This document shows positions 7,718 through 13,794 of a stretch of DNA of 23,016 bases, piece by piece. Position numbers and translations under genes: made by a program. The number at the start of each line of letters is the position of its first letter. Position 1 is the stretch's first letter. The notes beneath the pieces were generated by a model. It had not been told where the DNA came from, ran no database searches, and saw only the letters and a list, made by a program, of their open reading frames with translations. The stretch comes from Promicromonosporaceae bacterium (GTDB lineage Bacteria > Actinomycetota > Actinomycetes > Actinomycetales > Cellulomonadaceae): positions 1-23,016 of the forward strand of contig WQZL01000015.1 in NCBI GenBank assembly GCA_009780755.1, in the 5' to 3' direction.

Positions 7718-7723
7718 TAAAAT
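7718..7723 (+). promoter_or_regulatory. -10 box of a probable leaderless promoter (glutamate dehydrogenase)
   Basis: TAAAAT ends 7 nt before the GTG start at 7731, the distance from a -10 box to a transcription start. There is no properly spaced Shine-Dalgarno; AGG directly abuts the start codon. This implies a transcript beginning at or next to the GTG. No clear -35 is visible. Confidence 0.55.
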
Positions 7724-7730
7724 TCTCAGG

Positions 7731-8990
7731 GTGACCGCGACTACTTCCGCCCCCTCCCCGATTGTCACCGCCCGCAAGCAGCTCGCCGATGCCGTGGCGC
7801 ATCTGGGCTACGACGAGGGTCTGCACAAATACCTACTCACGCCGCGTCGCGAGCTGCATGTGGCCGTGCCCTTGAAGCGCGACGACGGCTCATTGGAGGT
7901 GCTGGGCGGATACCGCGTGCAGCACAACACTGATCGCGGCCCGGCCAAGGGTGGCATCCGCTTCTCCGAGCATGTAGACATCGACGAGGTTCGCGCCCTG
8001 GCGATGTGGATGTCCTGGAAGTGTGCCGTGGCTGACATTCCCTTCGGTGGCGGCAAGGGCGGTGTCACCATTGACCCACGCAACTACTCCCCCGCCGAAT
8101 TGGAGCGAGTCACCCGGCGATACACCGCCGAGATTGCGCCGATCATCGGTCCGCGACACGACATTCCCGCCCCGGACATGAACACCGGTGCGCAAAACAT
8201 GGCCTGGATCATGGATACGTACTCGCAGTTGCAGGGCTACTCCGTGCCTGGTGTGGTGACCGGCAAGCCCCTGGCCGTGGGGGGTTCGCTGGGCCGAGAG
8301 ACGGCCACATCGGCGGGCGTGGTGCACGTTACCGAATCGGTGCTGCGCGACCGCGACGAAACCTTGGCGGGCAAGACGGTGGCCGTACAGGGCTTCGGCA
8401 ACGTCGGCTCACACGCGGCGGCAATTTTCGCCGCAAAGGGGGCGCGCATCACGGCTGTCTCTGACCGGTACGGCGCGCTGCGCTGCGACGATGGCCTGGA
8501 TGTGACTCGACTGTTTGCCCACATGGCCGCCACCGGTTCCGTGGTGGACTTTGAGGGCGCCGACGCGATCTCTAACGAAGACCTACTGGCTCTTGATGTG
8601 GACATTCTGGCGCCGTGCGCTATGGAAAACGTACTCACCGCACAGACCGCTCCCACGGTGAAGGCTCGCATCGTCGTCGAAGGCGCCAACGGCCCAACCA
8701 CCCCCGAGGCCGACGCGATTCTTCAACGTAATGGCGTAACCGTCATTCCGGACATCCTGGCAAACGCCGGCGGCGTGGTGGTCAGCTACTTTGAGTGGGT
8801 ACAGGCCAACCAAACGTACTGGTGGACGGCTGCCGAGGTAGCCGAGCGCCTAGAGCAAAAGATGCTCATCGCCTACGGGGGCGTAGCCGAGGTGGCGAAG
8901 CGGGACGGCCTGGCTCTGCGCGATGCCGCCCTGGTAATCGCCGTCCAGCGCGTGGCCGAAGCCCACCGCCTCCGCGGCGTCTACCCGTAG
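7731..8990 (+). CDS. gdhA: Glutamate dehydrogenase (Glu/Leu/Phe/Val dehydrogenase family)
   Basis: Cytoplasmic hexameric-type enzyme interconverting glutamate with 2-oxoglutarate and ammonia using NAD(P)H. The 419 residues match the roughly 420-residue bacterial class. The substrate domain has RGPAKGGIRF and PFGGGKGG, whose K109 is the expected catalytic lysine; PAPDMNTG follows. The Rossmann domain has GFGNVGSHA near 221-229. C-terminal wording EGANGPTTPEAD and PDILANAGGVVVSYFEW is typical of glutamate dehydrogenases rather than leucine dehydrogenases. Start is GTG 7731: the family N-terminus fits and a -10 box lies 7 nt upstream. The ABC operon follows 116 bp later with its own promoter. 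Cofactor preference cannot be read safely by eye. Confidence 0.93.
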   Translation: MTATTSAPSPIVTARKQLADAVAHLGYDEGLHKYLLTPRRELHVAVPLKRDDGSLEVLGGYRVQHNTDRGPAKGGIRFSEHVDIDEVRALAMWMSWKCAVADIPFGGGKGGVTIDPRNYSPAELERVTRRYTAEIAPIIGPRHDIPAPDMNTGAQNMAWIMDTYSQLQGYSVPGVVTGKPLAVGGSLGRETATSAGVVHVTESVLRDRDETLAGKTVAVQGFGNVGSHAAAIFAAKGARITAVSDRYGALRCDDGLDVTRLFAHMAATGSVVDFEGADAISNEDLLALDVDILAPCAMENVLTAQTAPTVKARIVVEGANGPTTPEADAILQRNGVTVIPDILANAGGVVVSYFEWVQANQTYWWTAAEVAERLEQKMLIAYGGVAEVAKRDGLALRDAALVIAVQRVAEAHRLRGVYP

Positions 8991-9093
8991 GCAAATATTG
9001 CCCCGAGCTGCTCACCGTGCCAATTTAAGGAACTCGTAAGGGTTGCGTTGGCAGGGTTTAGGATTTGCCCGAATCGTTCAGGGAAAAGGCTGT

Positions 9094-9099
9094 TACGTT
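9094..9099 (+). promoter_or_regulatory. -10 box of a probable leaderless promoter (ABC transporter operon)
   Basis: TACGTT ends 7 nt before ATG 9107, and the intervening TCTTTCC has no Shine-Dalgarno. This matches the geometry seen before the dehydrogenase, gatC and both antitoxin genes. It supports ATG 9107 over the TTG start at 9065. Confidence 0.5.
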
Positions 9100-9106
9100 T
9101 CTTTCC

Positions 9107-9859
9107 ATGACACTGATTCAGGCTGACAAGCTCAGCAAAACGTTCTCATCCACCGGTCGTCAGCAGCATGTGCTGAAGAACCTCGATGTCGAAATCCATG
9201 AAGGTGACTTCACCGTCATCATGGGACCATCCGGCGCGGGCAAATCTACGCTCCTGTACGCCCTATCCGGCATGGATACACCCACGCTGGGGTCGATCAT
9301 GTTCCAGGGCCAGGAGATCACCGGGCTTTCCACCGACGCCCTGGCAAAGTTCCGCCGCCAAAACTGCGGCTTCGTGTTCCAGCAGATGCACCTGCTGGAC
9401 AATCTTTCCGTACTCGACAATGTTCTAGCCGCCGGGCTGCTCATCTCAAAGGATCGCAAGGGCATCGTCAAGCAGGCCAAGGAACTGCTCGCCCAGGTTG
9501 GTCTCACGGATCAGGAGTGGGACAAGTTCCCCACGCAGCTCTCCGGTGGTGAGGCACAGCGCGCCTCCATCGTACGCGCCCTCATCAACCGGCCGGCCGT
9601 CGTCTTTGCCGATGAGCCAACTGGCGCGCTCAACTCCGCCGCCGGTCAGGCCGCGCTAGATGCCCTAACTAACGTGAACTTAGGCGGGCAGTCTGTCGTG
9701 ATGGTCACGCACGATCTGCGCAGCGCCGAACGCGGCAACCGCGTCATCTACCTGCGCGACGGCGTGATCCAGGGCGACTGTGAACTTGGCCAATACGTGC
9801 CAGGGGATACGAAACGCCACACCACTTTGACCGCCTTCCTCGCCGGAATGGGGTGGTGA
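9107..9859 (+). CDS. ABC transporter ATP-binding protein (MacB/LolD/BceA-like)
   Basis: ATPase of an FtsX-type exporter or mechanotransmitter, acting at the inner face of the membrane. The 250-residue protein shows Walker A GPSGAGKST, Q-loop VFQQMHLL, signature LSGGEAQRASI, Walker B VVFADEPTGAL and the H-loop VTHD. The LL(D/P)NL.VLDNV wording after the Q-loop is typical of the MacB/LolD/BceA group. ATG 9107 starts the usual MTLIQADKLSKTF N-terminus; an upstream in-frame TTG (9065) would add unrelated residues. Its 3' end runs into the permease gene, so the two are co-translated. No two-component system or periplasmic adaptor is adjacent, so the substrate is unknown; antimicrobial peptide resistance, lipoprotein or peptide export are all possible. 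Confidence 0.93.
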   Translation: MTLIQADKLSKTFSSTGRQQHVLKNLDVEIHEGDFTVIMGPSGAGKSTLLYALSGMDTPTLGSIMFQGQEITGLSTDALAKFRRQNCGFVFQQMHLLDNLSVLDNVLAAGLLISKDRKGIVKQAKELLAQVGLTDQEWDKFPTQLSGGEAQRASIVRALINRPAVVFADEPTGALNSAAGQAALDALTNVNLGGQSVVMVTHDLRSAERGNRVIYLRDGVIQGDCELGQYVPGDTKRHTTLTAFLAGMGW

Positions 9860-9861
9860 AC

Positions 9862-12186
9862 ATGCGCACGATCTCTCTACTCACCCGCGCCAACCTGCGC
9901 AAATCCAAGCGACAAGTGGCAACGCTGACGCTCCTACTGTTCGTGGCCGCCACCCTGCTCAATGTCGGCCTGGCAGTGCTGCTCGGTTTCCCCAGCGCCT
10001 TTGATGACGCTGTCGAGGAGCTGAATGCCTCCGAGGCGCAGGTCTTCATCTCAAATCGCCTCTGGGATGCCGAAGTCATCCAGGTTCTTGAAGACAACAC
10101 CGAAGAATACGAGGCCGTTAGCGGATTATTCCTCGCCGGAGACATTCCCTGGCGCGATGACACCCTCTCGGTAACCGTAGTGTTTGCCGACATGAGCGAG
10201 CAGCGCTCCCTGTCGCAGTGGATGGTGGTCGGTGAAACCCTTCCCCTCACCGCGAACTCCGCCTTTGTACCTTATCTGTTTAGGCCATATGGCTACGAAC
10301 TGGGCGACCTCGTCACCTTCACCCTCGAGGGTGAAAAGCTCGAGTTCGTTATCTCCGGTTTCTTCGAGAACATCTATACCGAGCTAATGGCCCTTCCCCG
10401 CACCATCCTAGTGCCCGACGCCCGCTTCGCGGAGCTTGCTGAGACCTTCGGTGAATTCCAAGGCCAGGTGATCTCCGTCAATGGCGTGGGAAACTACCGA
10501 GACTTAGGCTTCCTGTTAGATGAGGCCACCGACCGTGCCTCCACGGTGGATGCTCGATACATATTGGGCGTAATCAACCTAGACGGCATCCGTGCAAACC
10601 GGATGACTATGTCGGCCATGCTTGCGGTGATGGCGATCCTCGTCACCCTGGTGATCGCCGCCGTCTCGCTGCTGGTGACTCGCTTCCGCATCAGGAACAG
10701 CATCGAAGAGGAGATGCCGAAGATCGGCTCCCTACAGGCCGTCGGCTACACCTCGCGCCAGATCACCCGGTCGGTCATCGTCCAGTATGGGGCGATGGCC
10801 CTGGGCGCCGCTCTGGCGAGCATCCTGCCAGCCTTCTTGCTGCTGCCTGCCTTAAGTTCGCTGCTGGCGACGCAGAGCGGACTGAGCTGGGAACCTGGCT
10901 TTGACCCCATCATCTACCTGGCAACTGCGGTTGGTCTCACACTTGTCCTCATCATCGTCGCCCGGCTCGCGGCCCGCAGCATCCGCAGAATCACCCCGGT
11001 GGCGGCCCTGCGCGGCGGAACAAGAACTCATTCCTTCAAGCGCAACCACCTTCCGCTGTCGAGAACCCGCCTGTCGCTGACCTCCGCCCTGGCTGGCAAG
11101 TCGGTGCTGCAAAGCGCCCGGCAGTCCTTGATGATGTTGGTCGTCTTCGCCTCCGCGTCGCTCACGGCCGTCATTGCTCTGGTGATGTTCTATAACTCCT
11201 CCGTTGATCTGACCGCCTTTGAGGTGATACCTGGCATCGAGCGAGCAAATGCCGGGGTCGTGTTCCGACCCGAGGAAGACGTTCATGCCCTGCGCGAAGA
11301 AGTAGTGCAGCATCCCGATGTGCGCGATGCTCAGTTCCTGGATATCACCAACATCGTGGTTTCAGACACATTTGTATCTGCGATAGTTATGGACGATTAT
11401 GACCGCCGTGTTACCCGCAACGTGTTTGATGGCATCTTCCCCCGATATGACAACGAAATCGCCATCTCGGGCCTACTGGCCAACTACCTGGATGTGCGTG
11501 TGGGCGACGAGGTTGGCGTAGGGCGCGAAAATCAACCCTTCTTGATTACCGGACTGGTGCAGGGCATGGAGGCGGGCAGCACTTACGCGGCCTACCTCAC
11601 CATCGAAGGTATGCGAAGCGTCAACCCCGGCTTCCGGCAGAGTGTATTGATGATCTACCTGCTGCCCGGCACCGATGCCGCCGAGTTCACCGAGCAGATG
11701 GACGAGCAATTCGCTGCCCATATCTTCGCGGCCTTCGATGGCGACGCGCAGTTCGCCGAGGGCGTCAGCTCGTTTGCCGCGATCTTCTCCGCTGTCGGCA
11801 TCGCCATCCTGGTCATCTCGGCCTTCGTGATCTTGCTGGTCCTTCACTTCGTGATCGGTTCGGCCATCGTGCGCCGCCACCGCGAGTTGGGCATCTATAA
11901 GGCGATTGGCTTCACTACCGGCAGTCTGATGAACCAGATGACCCTCTCTCTGGCGGCCCCGATGCTATTCGGCACCGCCCTGGGTATCGCAGCAGGCATG
12001 CTAGTTGTCAATCCACTGATGGCACTCGGCATGGGGGCGTTCGGCATCATGGAGGGCAGCTTCCTGGTGAACACCGGCTGGATGATCGCCGCCGGCGTAG
12101 CCATCGTGATGATCGCCTACCTGATTGCCGTGGCCGTCACCTCCCGCATCCGCAAGATCTCCGCCTACGAACTAATCACGGAGTAA
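9862..12186 (+). CDS. FtsX-family ABC transporter permease (two FtsX halves)
   Basis: Membrane partner of the preceding ATPase, 774 residues. Numbering from the upstream GTG 9853, hydrophobic segments lie near 22-45, 250-275, 310-335, 352-375, 425-447, 642-670, 695-722 and 739-765. Large extracytoplasmic domains follow the first and fifth, giving an internally duplicated 8-helix layout. The coupling stretches MPKIGSLQAVGYTSRQI and LGIYKAIGFTTGSL are the FtsX/MacB family hallmark after the first helix of each three-helix block. I prefer ATG 9862 (GGGGTGG about 6 nt upstream), 2 nt beyond the ATPase stop; GTG 9853 or 9856 are alternatives that overlap it. A strong terminator follows. Substrate unknown. 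Confidence 0.92.
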   Translation: MRTISLLTRANLRKSKRQVATLTLLLFVAATLLNVGLAVLLGFPSAFDDAVEELNASEAQVFISNRLWDAEVIQVLEDNTEEYEAVSGLFLAGDIPWRDDTLSVTVVFADMSEQRSLSQWMVVGETLPLTANSAFVPYLFRPYGYELGDLVTFTLEGEKLEFVISGFFENIYTELMALPRTILVPDARFAELAETFGEFQGQVISVNGVGNYRDLGFLLDEATDRASTVDARYILGVINLDGIRANRMTMSAMLAVMAILVTLVIAAVSLLVTRFRIRNSIEEEMPKIGSLQAVGYTSRQITRSVIVQYGAMALGAALASILPAFLLLPALSSLLATQSGLSWEPGFDPIIYLATAVGLTLVLIIVARLAARSIRRITPVAALRGGTRTHSFKRNHLPLSRTRLSLTSALAGKSVLQSARQSLMMLVVFASASLTAVIALVMFYNSSVDLTAFEVIPGIERANAGVVFRPEEDVHALREEVVQHPDVRDAQFLDITNIVVSDTFVSAIVMDDYDRRVTRNVFDGIFPRYDNEIAISGLLANYLDVRVGDEVGVGRENQPFLITGLVQGMEAGSTYAAYLTIEGMRSVNPGFRQSVLMIYLLPGTDAAEFTEQMDEQFAAHIFAAFDGDAQFAEGVSSFAAIFSAVGIAILVISAFVILLVLHFVIGSAIVRRHRELGIYKAIGFTTGSLMNQMTLSLAAPMLFGTALGIAAGMLVVNPLMALGMGAFGIMEGSFLVNTGWMIAAGVAIVMIAYLIAVAVTSRIRKISAYELITE

Positions 12187-12193
12187 GCAAACG

Positions 12194-12232
12194 AAGCGGG
12201 GGCAGCTGGCTATCCACCAACTGCCCCCGCTT
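12194..12232. terminator. Strong hairpin terminator after the ABC permease
   Basis: AAGCGGGGGCAG (12194-12205) pairs perfectly over 12 bp with CTGCCCCCGCTT (12221-12232) around a 15-nt loop. It starts 8 bp past the permease stop and ends 10 bp from the stop of the convergent toxin gene. It probably serves both strands. T-tracts are short. Confidence 0.85.
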
Positions 12233-12241
12233 GGCGAATGC

Positions 12242-12670
12242 TCACAGAAGACAGCGAACAAGTTGCTGTTCGTTGGGCAAAAGCGTCGGTTTGATCTTTC
12301 GATCAAGCGTGATAAGTCGTCCTTTGGCTTGAGCTACCAGGTTCACAAGGTCCAGGTCGGTGACCTGCTTAGGGCCGACGATGCCACTCAGATCGATCAC
12401 TGGTCTGGTCAACGCGGTGTCATCGGCGAGAAGCTCCCATCGTGCGTCGCCTTCCAGTGACCGCAAGGACGCCAAAACATCGGCTGCGCTGAGCACTGCC
12501 CCCATCACCGTGGGATTCAACGCCACACGCAAGAACCCGGCCGAGGTGAGCGGCGTTGTGCAGAATCGATCTGTAGCGGCGAACCAGTCACCTGCCAACC
12601 GATGAAAGGCGTGCTGGGGATGCAGCAGGGCCACCAACACGTTTACATCGGGTAGGTCGAGATCAGTCAT
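12242..12670 (-). CDS. vapC: PIN-domain toxin, VapC type
   Basis: Probable ribonuclease toxin of a type II module, 142 residues. The N-terminus LPDVNVLVALLHPQH with D8, then WF, TTPLTSAGFLRV, and C-terminal QVTDLDLVNLV (D about 105) and LITLDRKI (D about 123) match the mycobacterial-style VapC PIN group. These enzymes cut RNA, often tRNA, with an acidic metal-binding quartet. The expected Glu in 'PLTE.GF.RV' is Ser here (about residue 43). ATG 12668-12670 is chosen because it overlaps the antitoxin stop by 8 nt and starts the usual PIN strand; the frame extends to 12697, but the extra residues lie inside the antitoxin gene. The target is not predictable from sequence. Confidence 0.87.
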   Translation of the reverse strand: MTDLDLPDVNVLVALLHPQHAFHRLAGDWFAATDRFCTTPLTSAGFLRVALNPTVMGAVLSAADVLASLRSLEGDARWELLADDTALTRPVIDLSGIVGPKQVTDLDLVNLVAQAKGRLITLDRKIKPTLLPNEQQLVRCLL

Positions 12671-12896
12671 CGAGCATCGCCTGCTCAACCATTTCATTAG
12701 TTATCACATGGGTTGAATTACCGGGAACAGGCAGCAACAACAACCCACTCACGGGTGCTGGCGCCTGCTCCTCGACCTGCAAACCCGCCAGGGCCAAGAC
12801 AGATACCGCCTCACCAATGCTGCGGCAACGCCCGGCACTGACTCGCGCGCGCGAAGCCGCCAACACCCGAGGATCAAGGTCAAGCGTGGTTCTCAT
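12663..12896 (-). CDS. vapB: Ribbon-helix-helix antitoxin, VapB type
   Basis: A 77-residue antitoxin. MRTTLDLDPRVLAASRARV is a classic RHH start (beta-strand then helix) used for DNA binding and dimerisation; the C-terminal part should wrap the PIN toxin. ATG 12894-12896 is preferred to the upstream ATG 12915-12917, which lies inside the promoter repeats and would add MMRYAWG. The stop overlaps the toxin start by 8 nt (ATGACTGA), implying coupling. A promoter with TTGATG, a 17-bp spacer and TACGCT ends 6 nt before the ATG, so the message is probably leaderless. Autorepression through the tandem repeats in the spacer is likely but inferred. Confidence 0.83.
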   Translation of the reverse strand: MRTTLDLDPRVLAASRARVSAGRCRSIGEAVSVLALAGLQVEEQAPAPVSGLLLLPVPGNSTHVITNEMVEQAMLDD

Positions 12897-12902
12897 ACCC
12901 CA

Positions 12903-12931
12903 AGCGTAACGCATCACGCATCACGCATCAA
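12903..12931 (-). promoter_or_regulatory. Promoter of the vapBC module at 12.2-12.9 kb
   Basis: On the minus strand TTGATG (12926-12931) and TACGCT (12903-12908) are separated by exactly 17 bp, and the -10 box ends 6 nt before the ATG at 12896. The spacing is ideal for the housekeeping sigma factor. The whole spacer consists of a 7-bp tandem repeat. Confidence 0.6.
12909..12929. repeat. Tandem repeat, 3 x 7 bp, in the vapBC promoter
   Basis: Three perfect copies of ACGCATC (GATGCGT on the other strand) run head to tail. They fill the spacer between the -35 and -10 boxes and touch the -35 box. The repeats could be the binding site for RHH antitoxin dimers, and they could vary in copy number by slippage. 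Confidence 0.85.
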
Positions 12932-12983
12932 TGACTAACCGCTATCCACACGCTTGGTTCTAAGCAGTGCTGGCCTGGGGCAG

Positions 12984-12999
12984 TGTGAACGAGTTCACA
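12984..12999. promoter_or_regulatory. Perfect CRP/GlxR-consensus palindrome
   Basis: TGTGAACGAGTTCACA is a 16-bp palindrome with perfect 7-bp arms. It matches TGTGA-N6-TCACA at all 10 defined positions. It lies 88-103 bp upstream of the vapB ATG in the gap behind the GNAT gene, so vapB is the only gene it obviously precedes. Confidence 0.55.
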
Positions 13000-13019
13000 T
13001 CTCGCCGGTTGGCGCAGAT

Positions 13020-13076
13020 TGAACCGTCCTTCCTGACTCACTCAAAAGGAAACGGCAACAAACCCCAGACGGTTCA
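13020..13076. repeat. Inverted repeat with a 39-nt loop
   Basis: TGAACCGTC (13020-13028) and GACGGTTCA (13068-13076) are perfect 9-bp inverted repeats. They lie downstream of the GNAT gene on the minus strand, so a long-loop terminator, an RNA structure or a remnant mobile-element end are all possible. No open frame joins them. Confidence 0.4.
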
Positions 13077-13188
13077 GTAACCCTGCAATGACTATCGCCC
13101 ATGCTCACTCGCAGCAGCTTCCTTGTCCTTGCCAATCGAACAAGCTCGCTGGTACTCAGCCCGCGTCGCCGTGTTCAGCGCTGCGCGT

Positions 13189-13794
13189 TCAGCGGTTTCC
13201 GTGCCGGTCGTGGTATTCGTCTACCAGCATGGACATCAGGATTACATCTACCCAGGCGCCGTCGATGTAATGCGCGTCGCGCAGGCGACCCTCCTGCGTA
13301 AAGCCCAGCGACTCATACAGTTGCAGCGCGCGCGGGTTGAGCGCGAGTACATCAAGGGAGACCCGGTGCAGACGCGGGCCAGGCTCGTACTCGCCGTCAT
13401 GATCGCGGTATCCCTCGAACGCGAATTTCAGCACGGCCAAGATCGCCTCGCCGCCATACCCCCGGCCTCGGTACTCCTTTAGGAGTTGCAGCCGCAGGTT
13501 CGCGCTGCGCTTGTACTCGTCGATGCTATTTAGGCAGATTTCGCCGATCAGATCATCGCTAATCGGCTTGCCATCGCGGTACTGACCGGGGGTGATCGCC
13601 CAGTCATAACGTCCCGGCTGATCCGAGATGGTGGCCGCCCACTCATCGATCTGCTGGCGAGTGAATTGCTGTGTGGTACCGGTTAGGCGCAGACCCTCCG
13701 AATCCTGCACGGCCTCCCAGATGCGCTCGGCGTCGCGCGCCTCCATTGGGCGCAGGCGGGCCAAGCCACTGCGCAGTTCTGGCCCGCGGGTCAT
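13189..13794 (-). CDS. GNAT-family N-acetyltransferase
   Basis: A 201-residue acetyl-CoA-dependent acetyltransferase of the RimJ/RimL-like (Acetyltransf_3) type. The acetyl-CoA pyrophosphate loop is seen as LKEYRGRGYGGEAI (near 108-121), followed by the late motif LDVLALNPRALQLYESLGFTQEGRLRDA, where the Asn and Tyr are typical. The start ATG overlaps the gatB stop by 4 nt (ATGA, 13791-13794), so it is translationally coupled as the last gene of the gatCAB operon. The substrate could be a protein N-terminus, a small amine or an antibiotic. Operon position hints at a housekeeping or translation-related target, but that is inference only. Confidence 0.88.
   Translation of the reverse strand: MTRGPELRSGLARLRPMEARDAERIWEAVQDSEGLRLTGTTQQFTRQQIDEWAATISDQPGRYDWAITPGQYRDGKPISDDLIGEICLNSIDEYKRSANLRLQLLKEYRGRGYGGEAILAVLKFAFEGYRDHDGEYEPGPRLHRVSLDVLALNPRALQLYESLGFTQEGRLRDAHYIDGAWVDVILMSMLVDEYHDRHGNR

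Larger units (their letters stand above)
7274..7730. other. Divergent regulatory region between the SLH-protein gene and glutamate dehydrogenase
   Basis: This 457-bp region faces both ways. The left part carries the SLH-protein leader, a CRP half-site TGTGA (7364-7368) and the AAAACGTTTT operator (7426-7435). The right part carries an imperfect long stem-loop (7564-7632), a perfect 7-bp-stem hairpin (7648-7668) and a leaderless-type -10 box (7718-7723). The only candidate gene I see is a 27-codon frame (7637-7720), which is weakly supported. Confidence 0.7.

Noticed and set aside
8990..9002. GGCAAATATTGCC hairpin as the gdh terminator
   Set aside because: The stem is only 5 bp and overlaps the stop codon, with no T-tract; too weak to call.
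9065..9106. TTG start for the ABC ATPase
   Set aside because: ATG 9107 gives the standard family N-terminus and sits at leaderless distance from a -10 box.
13090..13188. A stop-free minus-strand stretch after the GNAT gene (reads ...RAEYQRACSIGKDKEAAAS..., ending at a TAG)
   Set aside because: It looks slightly protein-like but has no start codon after the preceding in-frame TAG and no recognisable family; alanine/arginine-rich frames are expected in GC-rich DNA.
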